A stretch of DNA of 64,000 nt, from NCBI RefSeq assembly GCF_900177725.1, contig NZ_FXAT01000016.1:62001-126000 (forward strand), given 5' to 3'. Positions 44,304 through 52,601 of this stretch are shown piece after piece. The position numbers and the translations under genes were made by a program. The notes under the pieces were generated by a model. It made no database searches. It saw nothing but the letters and a program-made list of their open reading frames with translations, and was not told where the DNA came from. Source of the DNA: Paraburkholderia susongensis (lineage in GTDB: Bacteria; Pseudomonadota; Gammaproteobacteria; Burkholderiales; Burkholderiaceae). Positions within the stretch are counted from its first letter, which is position 1. Every line of letters begins with the position of its first letter.

Positions 44304-45440
44304 CTAGTCATCGGTTCGCCATGGCTTGCCGAGGCCGAACGATGCGGCAAGCTGGGGGCCTTTCTCGAGCAGCGAAGTCACTTCGGCGCGTCGCTGCGTC
44401 GACCAGGCCGCGAGCCGCTGGACGACATCGGTTGCGTCTGGCGAAAGCGCTTGCGCGAGCGAAACGGCGTCGTGCGCCGCCTTCGACGTTCCGGACGCCG
44501 TGTGCGGGCGCACTGTGCATGCCGCGTCGCCAGTCAGCACTACACGGCCCACGGCGAAATCGGGGCTCAGCGCGTCGAAGATGGCCTGAACGAAGGGGGC
44601 CCGTGTGGCTAGCACCAGTTGTGCGAAAACGGACGGGAGCCGTTCGCTGGCGAGCCGCCTCAGCGTCGAGACGGAGTCGTCGGAGAGCTGACCCGGATGG
44701 ATCGACGCGTGATGAACGGTGCCGGCCCGATCGGTCAAATGGCGGCGCAACGCCTGGGTGTCCGCCTCATTGCGATACCAGAGCCAGTTGAAACGCCGCG
44801 TCCCCGGTGTGAGCGATCCGTCCAGCGCGGGAATCAGGAATGCCATGAAGAGTTCGCCAGGCGCCTTGTGGAGCGTCATGTTCTCGACCAGCGTGGCGAT
44901 TGTTTCGGCGTCGAAATCGGCTTCGTCGATAATGCCGCGCCAGGCGATATAGCCCGCAAACGACGGCGTATAGCCGGGAAAGAGCTGTGATCGCAATCCC
45001 GAGCCTGTGCCGTCCGCCGCGATCAGAACGTCGGCGCGCACGGTGCGGCCGTCGATGCGGACATCGACGTATTCGGAGTCCTGATGAAACCCGGTTATCG
45101 CCTGACCGTACCGAATGCGCTCGCGCGGCAACATGCTGCAGAGCGAGCGATAGACGGCGTCCCACGACGAGAACGGCAGCATCTCCGGCTCGTCGCGTGT
45201 GAGCGCTCCGTCGCGGTCGATCCAGCGGCGGCGGTGCGTCGGCACGCTGATCGTCTCGCGGCAGTGATGCCCGTGCTGTTCGAGGAAGGCCATCATGCGC
45301 CGCAGGACCGCCACACCGCCGCCCTGGCCACGCAGAGGTGTTGCGGACCGCTCGTAAATCTCGACCTCGTGACCCGTGCAATCGAGTGTCAAGGCGGCCG
45401 CGAGACCGGCAATCGAGCCTCCGGCAATGATGATTTTCAT
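44304..45440 (-). CDS. FAD-dependent aromatic hydroxylase, paralogue 1
   Basis: A 378-residue group A flavin monooxygenase. The FAD motif GGSIAGLAAAL is at the N terminus, the DG motif is in LIAADGTGSGLRSQ and the GD motif in VLTGDAACTVRPHTASGTSKA. The segment FAGYIAWRGIIDE marks the subfamily of 2,6-dihydroxypyridine 3-monooxygenase, shared with proteins encoded at 48961 and 52602. It would hydroxylate an aromatic or heteroaromatic ring with NAD(P)H and oxygen. AGGAGG precedes the ATG. The substrate is unknown. Confidence 0.87.
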   Translation of the reverse strand: MKIIIAGGSIAGLAAALTLDCTGHEVEIYERSATPLRGQGGGVAVLRRMMAFLEQHGHHCRETISVPTHRRRWIDRDGALTRDEPEMLPFSSWDAVYRSLCSMLPRERIRYGQAITGFHQDSEYVDVRIDGRTVRADVLIAADGTGSGLRSQLFPGYTPSFAGYIAWRGIIDEADFDAETIATLVENMTLHKAPGELFMAFLIPALDGSLTPGTRRFNWLWYRNEADTQALRRHLTDRAGTVHHASIHPGQLSDDSVSTLRRLASERLPSVFAQLVLATRAPFVQAIFDALSPDFAVGRVVLTGDAACTVRPHTASGTSKAAHDAVSLAQALSPDATDVVQRLAAWSTQRRAEVTSLLEKGPQLAASFGLGKPWRTDD

Positions 45441-45718
45441 TGTTGCCTCCTGTACTCATCGTCAGGCGTGTGGCGTCACGCGTCGCAATCGAAGCAAACC
45501 GCGTGGCGCTCGTGCGCCGCATCGAAAACAGCCCCGCTGGCGCGCCGGTTCTGCTTCGGCACGCACCCAGCGGGCAGGACGAATGATGCCATCTTCACCT
45601 GGATTCTGCGTCGGAGCGCATCGTGCGAAAGCGGCTCGCGTGCGGCCGCCGAATCATTTCTGGCCGACGCGAGGCAGTCGCTTCAGAACTTTTAAGGTTT
45701 TGACGACGCGGCGCGGAG

Positions 45719-46840
45719 CTAGATGTGAAGGAGCTTGCCCGCGTTGCCGCCGAGTATCATGGCGCGCTGTTCCGCACTCAGGTCGAGCCGGTCCAGAAAG
45801 CGGACTGGCTGCTCATAGCCCATGTCGAAGCAATAGTCGCTGCCGAGCACCAGCCGATCCACGCCGATGTTCTGCATCAGGTAATCCAGCACCGGGCCGG
45901 AATGCGAAACCGTGTCATAGCTGAAGCGCCGCAGATAGCTGCTCGGCTTTTGCGCCAGCCGCCGCGTTTCGGGCCGCGCCGTCCAGCCCGCGTCCAGACG
46001 TCCGACGAGAATCGGCAGCGCGCCTCCTGCATGCGGCAGCGTCACGTGCAGATCCGGATAGCGGTCGAGAACGCCGCCGAGAATCAGGTGCGAACCAGCG
46101 ATCGCCGTATCGAATGGATTGCCAAGCAGGTTGCTCAGGTAGAAGTCGCCGAGACGCGAGCCGCCGACGGTCTGCTGCGGGTGGAGAAAGACAGGCAGTT
46201 TCAATTGCTCGATGCGCGCGAAGATCGGCGAAAACCGTGGGTCGTCGAGGTCGAGAGTGTTGATGTTCGTCCCCATGTACACACCGCGAACGCCGGGCAA
46301 CTGCGACGCGCGCTCGAGTTCGTCGATGGAATCGGTGGCGTTGAGCATCGGTAATGTCGCGAGCACGACGAATCTGGAAGGATGCTGCTGATAGACGCGT
46401 GATGCCGCCGTGTTCCATTCGCGTGCGAGCCTTGCATTGAATGCCCGGTCGCCCCAATAGGCCATCGGCACGCTCAACGACAAAGCCTGCACGTCCACGC
46501 CCGATGCATCCATGTCCTTCAGACGCTCATCGACATTGATGAACTTCATCGGCAGGGGACCGAGACCGCCAGCAGGCGTCTGGAAGGTGAAGGACGTGTC
46601 GTCGCAGACGAACGAGCCGCCGAACGGCTTCCCATCGCCGCCAACGAGGTCGCAATAACTTTCCGGGTAGTAGTGCGCGTGAATGTCGATCGATCTGACC
46701 TTGGCCGGCGCAAGGCCGGTGGCTGCAATCCGTGGCTCGGCCGCCGGGGCGGTACGCCCCGCAACGACGGTGCCGGCCAGCGCGGTGAGCGCGCCAAGCA
46801 CGCGCCGCCGGCCGGGTGAGGGGCAACAAAGGCAATTCAT
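45719..46840 (-). CDS. ACMSD-type amidohydrolase or decarboxylase with Tat-like signal
   Basis: A 373-residue metal-dependent amidohydrolase. It has an N-terminal Arg-rich signal with GRRRVLGAL and an Ala-rich cleavage region, suggesting export by Tat. The catalytic core has the metal-binding IDIHAHYYPESY, FLHPQQ, THPHAGGALP-like LPHAGGALP, and the Asp in LVLGSDYCFD. The family includes aminocarboxymuconate-semialdehyde decarboxylase and gamma-resorcylate decarboxylase, which remove CO2 from aromatic or muconate acids. It is the last gene of the 50671-45719 operon. An exported member would be unusual. Confidence 0.83.
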   Translation of the reverse strand: MNCLCCPSPGRRRVLGALTALAGTVVAGRTAPAAEPRIAATGLAPAKVRSIDIHAHYYPESYCDLVGGDGKPFGGSFVCDDTSFTFQTPAGGLGPLPMKFINVDERLKDMDASGVDVQALSLSVPMAYWGDRAFNARLAREWNTAASRVYQQHPSRFVVLATLPMLNATDSIDELERASQLPGVRGVYMGTNINTLDLDDPRFSPIFARIEQLKLPVFLHPQQTVGGSRLGDFYLSNLLGNPFDTAIAGSHLILGGVLDRYPDLHVTLPHAGGALPILVGRLDAGWTARPETRRLAQKPSSYLRRFSYDTVSHSGPVLDYLMQNIGVDRLVLGSDYCFDMGYEQPVRFLDRLDLSAEQRAMILGGNAGKLLHI

Positions 46841-46891
46841 GGTGTTGTCTCCGGTTTCTTTGAGGGAGTTGCTGGCCGCGCTTGTGTGCCG

Positions 46892-48526
46892 TTAGCCGCG
46901 TCGCGCCATACCCAGCTCGCACTCGACCAACTGGGCGTCGAAGAGGGCGCGCTCACGCGCTGCGCGCTCGGAGTTGTCGCTCAGGGAGAACACGACAATC
47001 CCGGCGAACGCGGCCGCCATGGAAAAGAGCGCGGGATATTCATACGGGTAGAGGGCGTGAGCGTGCCCAAGCACCTGCACCCAGACAGTCGGGCTTAGTA
47101 TGGTCAGCGTGACGGCGGTGGCGAGGCCGAGCAGCCCGCCCAGAACCGCGCCGCGCGTGGTGAGGCCACGCCAGTAAACGGAAAGCAGGAGCACCGGGAA
47201 ATTCGAGCTGGCCGCGATCGAAAATGCCAGGCTGACGATAAACGCGATGTTCTGCTTTTCGAATGCGATGCCGAGCAGAATCGCCAGCACGCCCAGCACG
47301 AGCGTGGTCACGCGCGCCACGCGCATTTCCTCGCGGTCCGAAGCCTTGCCACGACGCAGGACGTTCGCGTACAGATCGTGCGAGATCGCGGACGAGCCTG
47401 CCAGCGTGAGACCGGCTACGACGGCGAGAATGGTCGAGAACGCGACGGCACAGATGAACCCGAGGAACACGTTGCCGCCGACGGCGTGCGCGAGGTGAAT
47501 CGCCACCATGTTCGCACCGCCGATCACGGCGCCCGACGCGGTGTGGTATTGCGGGTCCGTTGCGACGAGCGCGATAGTTCCGAAGCCGATGACGATGATG
47601 AGCGCGTAACCGACGCCGACGATGCCAGTTGCGTAGAGAATGCTCTTGCGTGCGGCTTTTACGTCGCCGACGGTGAAGAACCGCATGAGGATGTGAGGCA
47701 GGCCGGCCGTGCCGAAGATCAAGGCGAGGCCTAGCGATACAGCGGAAACCGGATCGGAAACGAGGCCGCCCGGACTCATGATGGCGGTGTGCTTCGGATG
47801 CGCAAGGATCGCCTGGGCGAATAGCGCATTGAGGCTGAAGCCGAAATGTATGAGCACCATCAATGCCATGAAGGCCGCTCCGGCAAGCAGGAGAACCGCC
47901 TTGATGATCTGGATCCACGTTGTCGCGAGCATGCCTCCGAAGAAGACATAGACGACCATCAGCAGTCCTACGATAACGACTGCGAACGTGTAGTTCAGGC
48001 CGAACAGCAATTCGACGAGCTTGCCCGCGCCAACCATCTGCGAGACGAGATACAGCAGGACGATGACGATAGAGCTGGACGCCGCGAAGGCGCGTATCGG
48101 CTCCTGCTTAAGCCGGTAGGAGACCACGTCCGCCAGCGTGTACTTGCCGAGGTTGCGCAGCGGTTCGGCGATCAGGAAGAGAATGATCGGCCAGCTCGCG
48201 AGAAAGCCGATCGAGTAGATCAGACCGTCATAGCCGCTCGTGAAAACGAGTGCGGAAATGCCGAGCAGTGACGCTGCCGACATGTAGTCGCCCGCAATCG
48301 CCCAGCCGTTCTGGAATGCCGTGATCTTGCCGGCGGCGGCGTAGTGGTCGGCCACGCTGTGATTCTTGCGGGCGGCCCAGCGGGTGATGACGAGCGTCGA
48401 GGCCACGAAGAGCAGGAACATGCCGATCGCGATCGGATTGTGGCCGTGCGCGAGCGACGAGGGCTCGGCCGCGAGTGCGGGCAAAGCGTCGAGGGCGAGG
48501 ACGGCCGGTAACAGGATGCGTTTCAT
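46892..48526 (-). CDS. actP: Sodium:solute symporter of the acetate permease type
   Basis: A 544-residue membrane protein with about 13 helices in the SSS-family layout. The segment GWAIAGDYMSAASLLGISAL and the sodium-site region FSTILAVVAGLTLAGSSAISHDLY are conserved in ActP. An N-terminal signal-like segment ends at ALAAEP. It imports a small monocarboxylate with sodium. Its ATG overlaps the stop of the DUF485 gene, the usual yjcH-actP order. In this operon it may carry an aromatic acid or the acetate or pyruvate products. GGAGA precedes the start. Confidence 0.9.
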   Translation of the reverse strand: MKRILLPAVLALDALPALAAEPSSLAHGHNPIAIGMFLLFVASTLVITRWAARKNHSVADHYAAAGKITAFQNGWAIAGDYMSAASLLGISALVFTSGYDGLIYSIGFLASWPIILFLIAEPLRNLGKYTLADVVSYRLKQEPIRAFAASSSIVIVLLYLVSQMVGAGKLVELLFGLNYTFAVVIVGLLMVVYVFFGGMLATTWIQIIKAVLLLAGAAFMALMVLIHFGFSLNALFAQAILAHPKHTAIMSPGGLVSDPVSAVSLGLALIFGTAGLPHILMRFFTVGDVKAARKSILYATGIVGVGYALIIVIGFGTIALVATDPQYHTASGAVIGGANMVAIHLAHAVGGNVFLGFICAVAFSTILAVVAGLTLAGSSAISHDLYANVLRRGKASDREEMRVARVTTLVLGVLAILLGIAFEKQNIAFIVSLAFSIAASSNFPVLLLSVYWRGLTTRGAVLGGLLGLATAVTLTILSPTVWVQVLGHAHALYPYEYPALFSMAAAFAGIVVFSLSDNSERAARERALFDAQLVECELGMARRG

Positions 48527-48885
48527 TGACCGTCTCCTGCGCGGATCGCCGCCGCAATGACGTCGTGAACCGAGTTGGCTCGATGGACGTACACGGCGAC
48601 GAGCGCGAACGTGAGAACGAACATGCCGAAGCCGACGGGGATGCCCCACGTGCTCGGTTCGCCGGATACGATCGGTGTGCCGAGCAGTTTGGGTGAGAAC
48701 GCGAGGGTCAGGATGAAGGCGAAATAGATCGCCAGCATCAGGAGCGTTAGTGACCACGCGAACGTCCGGCGCTTTCTGACCAGATCGCGAAAGCGCGAGT
48801 CGTTGAGCAGCGGATGCGCTGCGGTGGCGGATGCCGCCATGCTTTCCATGGCGGCGCCCGCGACTGCCGGGACAGGATGTTCCAC
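48523..48885 (-). CDS. yjcH: DUF485 membrane protein (YjcH-like)
   Basis: A 120-residue inner-membrane protein with two predicted helices (about 45-67 and 82-104) and the motif FAWSLTLLMLAIYFAFI. DUF485 proteins are nearly always encoded just before ActP-type symporters. The GTG start is preceded by a strong AGGAGG, and the gene overlaps actP by four bases. Confidence 0.88.
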   Translation of the reverse strand: MEHPVPAVAGAAMESMAASATAAHPLLNDSRFRDLVRKRRTFAWSLTLLMLAIYFAFILTLAFSPKLLGTPIVSGEPSTWGIPVGFGMFVLTFALVAVYVHRANSVHDVIAAAIRAGDGQ

Positions 48886-48960
48886 GATGTTTCCTCCTGG
48901 TCGAATGCGATGTAGCAGAGATGCGATGCGGCTGCCCCGCGCGGACAGCCTCGCTCGCGC

Positions 48961-50184
48961 TCAGAAATGGGCGGGTACCGCGGTTTCCCGCATCACGGCT
49001 TCCGGTGTCCGGTAACGTTCAGCCATTTCGCGTTCGGTTTCGTCCTTGAGCTGCGCTTGCATATAGGCGCCGAGATGGCGGGCGTGCTGAACGATCGCGA
49101 TGCCGAATTGCGTGCGCACGTCGCTATATTCGGCCAATGCATCGAGCGTATCCGCGTTGCGCGTGAGCGCGGCAAGCAGCGCCATGGCATCGCCGGCGGC
49201 CTTCGTCACGCCCATGCCGCAATGCGGACGCGCAACGAAGGCGGCGTCGCCCAGCAGCGCGATCCGGCCAAACGCCATTCTGGGTACTTCGAGATCGAAG
49301 ATCGGCTGGAAGAGCGGTTGTGCTGCCCGCGTGACGACCTCTGCGAACTGAGGCGCGAGCAGGGCGAGCGCGGCTTCCTCCATGTCGGTGAGAACTTCGC
49401 GGCGGATGTGGGTCGGCGGAATGCCACCGGTCCACAGCTTGCCTGTGGCGTCGGTCAGCAGGTTGGGCAAATCCGTATCTTCGCTGGTGGCGCGATACCA
49501 GACGAAGTTGTACCGCCGCTCGCCGGGCTTCGTGCTATTGCCCTGCCCGGCGACGGGATAGCCAATGATTTGCTCGCGAGGAGGCAGGCAGAACGCGAAC
49601 CTGTCGAAGAGAGCGGCATGCGTTTCGGCGGACAGTGTGGTCTCGTCGACGAGACCGCGCCATGCCACGTAACCGGCGTACTTGAGCTGAGCATCGGGCA
49701 GGAACTTTTCGCGCACCGCGGAGCGGAATCCGTCTGCCGCGATCACGAGATCGGCGTGCATGGCGGAGCCGTCGGAGAGCGTGACGGTGGCGCGCTCCGG
49801 GCCGTCCGCGATGTCCGTGACGGTTGCGCCCGAGTGGTAGTGCTGGTCCGGCAAAGCCGAGCGCAGCACGTGGTACATCTTGCTCCAGGCGGTGAGTGTC
49901 TGCGGGAGTTCGCGCTCGGAATCGACCGAGCCATCCTGAGCGAAGGTGACGCGCGATTTCACCTTTACGCCGATCGATTCGTCGATGCGCACTCCAGCGG
50001 CGTGCATCACCTCGAACAGCTCCGGATGCGTCACGATTCCCGCGCCGCGGCCGGATAGCTCTTGCGGCACGCGCTCGAAGACGTCGACATCCCAGCCGTT
50101 GCGCAGCAGGAGATTCGCGGCGAAGAGGCCGCCAAGGGAGCCGCCGATGATGGCAGCTTTCCGGTTCGTCGAAGTGTGGTTCAT
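48961..50184 (-). CDS. FAD-dependent aromatic hydroxylase, paralogue 2
   Basis: A 407-residue group A flavin monooxygenase: FAD motif GGSLGGLFAANLL, DG motif VIAADGFRSAVREKF, subfamily segment YAGYVAWRGLVDE and GD motif ALLGDAAFVARPHCGMGVTKA. It is closely related to the hydroxylases at 44304 and 52602 and to 2,6-dihydroxypyridine 3-monooxygenase. It follows the VOC gene by one base, so both are in one transcript. A start four codons earlier overlaps the VOC gene; the present ATG has GGAG at a good distance. Ring hydroxylation is followed plausibly by ring opening by the VOC protein. Confidence 0.88.
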   Translation of the reverse strand: MNHTSTNRKAAIIGGSLGGLFAANLLLRNGWDVDVFERVPQELSGRGAGIVTHPELFEVMHAAGVRIDESIGVKVKSRVTFAQDGSVDSERELPQTLTAWSKMYHVLRSALPDQHYHSGATVTDIADGPERATVTLSDGSAMHADLVIAADGFRSAVREKFLPDAQLKYAGYVAWRGLVDETTLSAETHAALFDRFAFCLPPREQIIGYPVAGQGNSTKPGERRYNFVWYRATSEDTDLPNLLTDATGKLWTGGIPPTHIRREVLTDMEEAALALLAPQFAEVVTRAAQPLFQPIFDLEVPRMAFGRIALLGDAAFVARPHCGMGVTKAAGDAMALLAALTRNADTLDALAEYSDVRTQFGIAIVQHARHLGAYMQAQLKDETEREMAERYRTPEAVMRETAVPAHF

Positions 50185-50185
50185 G

Positions 50186-50671
50186 TCAGGCTCCATTGGC
50201 TACTGCGTTCGGGGTTTGGGCTGTGCCCGGGATGTTCAGTTGAGCCACTTCGGCAGCCGGGAAGTTGAGCTCGATCGTGACGCCTGACGGATCTTCGACG
50301 AAAACCTGGTGTAGTCCGAGGCTGGGTACTGTGCGGTCGCGCCATGCGATGTTCTCTGCGCGCAACGTATCCCACATGGCTTGAACGCCGGTGGCGAGGA
50401 ACGCAATGTGATCGACGGTGCCTGTTCCTGTTGCCGGCAGCTTCCTGTCGCCGAGATAGGCAAGGAGTCCTTCCGGGTTGTCAGGGTCGACGCCGATGAT
50501 GTGAACCGTGCCGTATTCGCCTTCGTCGCCGCCCTTGTACAGCCATGCGCCGGGAAAGTCGAACGGAGGGCGGTAGCCCTGCTTGAATCCGAGTACGCGC
50601 TCGTAGAACCGGCATGATTTTTCGAGGTCGAGTGTGCGGATCGAGTAGTGGGCTAGTTTGGTGACTGGCAT
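50186..50671 (-). CDS. VOC-family (glyoxalase or dioxygenase-like) protein
   Basis: A 161-residue protein with two beta-alpha-beta-beta-beta modules of the VOC fold: LAHYSIRTLDLEKSCRFYERVLGF at the start and VDHIAFLATGVQAMW in the middle, ending FVEDPSGVTIELNFP. Candidate metal ligands are H8, H87-region His and the Glu in TIELNF. It may be a small dioxygenase, epimerase or glyoxalase. AAAGGAG precedes the ATG. It is the first gene of the operon with hydroxylase, symporter and amidohydrolase. Confidence 0.82.
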   Translation of the reverse strand: MPVTKLAHYSIRTLDLEKSCRFYERVLGFKQGYRPPFDFPGAWLYKGGDEGEYGTVHIIGVDPDNPEGLLAYLGDRKLPATGTGTVDHIAFLATGVQAMWDTLRAENIAWRDRTVPSLGLHQVFVEDPSGVTIELNFPAAEVAQLNIPGTAQTPNAVANGA

Positions 50672-50686
50672 GATGCTCTCCTTTAT

Positions 50687-50718
50687 TGATCAATCGATTA
50701 ATGATCGTTCGATCAATT
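50687..50718. promoter_or_regulatory. Repeat-rich operator candidate before the VOC operon
   Basis: The short stretch holds TGATCG-TT-CGATCA (50702-50715, perfect arms), the palindrome AATCGATT next to it, and GATCAAT at both ends (50688 and 50711). It lies 16 to 45 bases upstream of the VOC start. A -10-like TACAAT on the minus strand sits just upstream. This is the pattern expected of a dimeric TetR- or MarR-type repressor site. Which regulator binds is not shown. Confidence 0.5.
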
Positions 50719-50786
50719 GTAGTTCAAAAATCATGAGGGCAAGACTGGTCTCGGGCGATGTTAACCCTGGGCGGGACGCGCTTGAC

Positions 50787-52352
50787 TCAGTCCGATGGAC
50801 GTAAGCCTGCGTAACCGCTGGCGTCACATTGCGAGTGGATCGCGGCATCATCGGCATCCATGTCTGAACGGGGGCGCCACAACGCCGGCAGTTCCCATTC
50901 ATCGCGCAGTCGCTCGAGAGCGTAGGCGCGCGTCGATTCAGTCAGACGATACCGTGCAATCGGACCGTCGAACTCGACGTTCACGATGGACTTCGCAACA
51001 AGCTCTCCAATTGCGTCAATCGCGGCGTCGAAGGTCAGATCGGTGCCGCAGGCCGTGGCTTCGATCGTTTCGAGCGTGAACACGTGGCCGAGGAGGGCAA
51101 GCCTGTGAAAGAGCTTGCGGCTCGTGGGAGCGAGCAGGCAATAGCTCCAGTCGAATGCCGCACGTAGCGTCTGGTGCCGCGCAAGCGCCGCGCGATAGCC
51201 GTGCGTGAGCATCGTCAACGGGTTGTCGAGCCCGCGACTCACGCCGGCGATGCCGAGACTTGGCACGCGCGCCGCAGCCAGTTCGAGCGCGAGCGGTACG
51301 CCGTCGAGCCGGCGGCAAATCTCGCCGATCAGCGAAATGGTTGTCGCGTCGAGATCCGTCGCCCCTTGGGCTTGCACACATGACAGAAAAAGCTGGACGG
51401 CGGGTTGCGTGAGGATTTCGCTTGCGGATGCATCGGCGGCGGGAATCGCCAGCGGTTCAACGCGAAAGACGGATTCGTGTCCGAGACGCAAGCGCTCGCG
51501 GCTCGTCACGAGCACGCGCAGCCGTGGATTGCCGCGCGTCAGGTGGTCGACTAGTGCGGCGACATCGTCGACGATGTGTTCCGCGTTGTCGAGAAAGAGC
51601 AGCGTGTCGGTACCGGATAGCCTTGCACGTAACGCCTCGACTTCGCGTGCCGACTCGCCGGCAGTCAGGCCGCAGGCCCGCGCGATGACGTCGGGAAGCT
51701 GATCGCGGCTGGTGAGTGCGGCAAGCTCTACGGCATGTACGCGCAGCGATCCTTCTTCGGCGATCCTGTGAGCGATCGACATGGCGAGCGCCGTCTTGCC
51801 GACACCGCCTGCACCGGTCAAGGTCAGGACCTGGGTTGCCGGGAGGGCGGCGCACGCCTGCGCGATTGCCCCGTCGCGCCCGATGAGCGGCGCGCATCGC
51901 AGGAGCGGCGATTCGGACGACGCGTCGCGAGGGGCGCTGCCGCGCAATTGCAATGTCCGATGCGGCGCGAACATGTAGCCGCGGCCAGGCACGGTGACGA
52001 TGCATTCGTGATCGTTGCCGAGCGCCTTTCGCAATAGATAGAGCTGAACCTGAATGTTGTTTTCCTCGACCACCACGCCGTTCCAGACAGTGCGCAGAAG
52101 CTCCGCCTTCGTGACGACGCGGCCCGGCGACGAGAGGATCAGCGCGAGTACGTCGAACGCACGGCCGCCCAGGCGAATGACCTGTCCGTCCCTGCGCAGT
52201 TCACGCTGCGTCAGATCGACGTCACATCGGCCGAACCGGATTCGGGCCTGATTGACGATGGCGGCGCAATCGCCGGATTCGCGGACTTCGTCGTGCATTT
52301 CGGTGGGCGTACTTTCCATCTTGTGCTCGCAGGCCGGGACACATTCAAACAT
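50787..52352 (-). CDS. Winged-helix transcriptional regulator with STAND-type ATPase, second copy
   Basis: A protein of about 521 residues with the same layout as the 23060 protein. A PhoB-like winged helix ends at TVPGRGYMFAP (about residues 35-130), then Walker A GAGGVGKT near 180-187, LLFLDNAEHIVDD near 250 and a helical part to the end. The start at MFECVP is preceded by GGAAA; alternative ATGs lie nine codons upstream and eleven downstream. It is divergent from the FAD hydroxylase gene at 52602 with a 249-base gap, so it is the natural candidate for its regulator. Confidence 0.83.
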   Translation of the reverse strand: MFECVPACEHKMESTPTEMHDEVRESGDCAAIVNQARIRFGRCDVDLTQRELRRDGQVIRLGGRAFDVLALILSSPGRVVTKAELLRTVWNGVVVEENNIQVQLYLLRKALGNDHECIVTVPGRGYMFAPHRTLQLRGSAPRDASSESPLLRCAPLIGRDGAIAQACAALPATQVLTLTGAGGVGKTALAMSIAHRIAEEGSLRVHAVELAALTSRDQLPDVIARACGLTAGESAREVEALRARLSGTDTLLFLDNAEHIVDDVAALVDHLTRGNPRLRVLVTSRERLRLGHESVFRVEPLAIPAADASASEILTQPAVQLFLSCVQAQGATDLDATTISLIGEICRRLDGVPLALELAAARVPSLGIAGVSRGLDNPLTMLTHGYRAALARHQTLRAAFDWSYCLLAPTSRKLFHRLALLGHVFTLETIEATACGTDLTFDAAIDAIGELVAKSIVNVEFDGPIARYRLTESTRAYALERLRDEWELPALWRPRSDMDADDAAIHSQCDASGYAGLRPSD

Positions 52353-52601
52353 GCGTTTCCGGCATAGGTTATTTATCACGCAATTATTTAAACCAGATCA
52401 AGCTCACGAATCTCCGTTGAATTCGAAAAATGCAAGCGCCGCGGCGATCGTTATTGATCTTTTGATAACTATAATGCAGAGGACGCCGGACGGGGTTGCT
52501 GGTGGCGCAACGCTGCATTGCGCGCAGCCCGTGTTCCGGATTGCACCCGGCGCGCCTACGCTATCGGCATATCGACAAGGCTGATCGGAAGGAGCAAAAA
52601 C

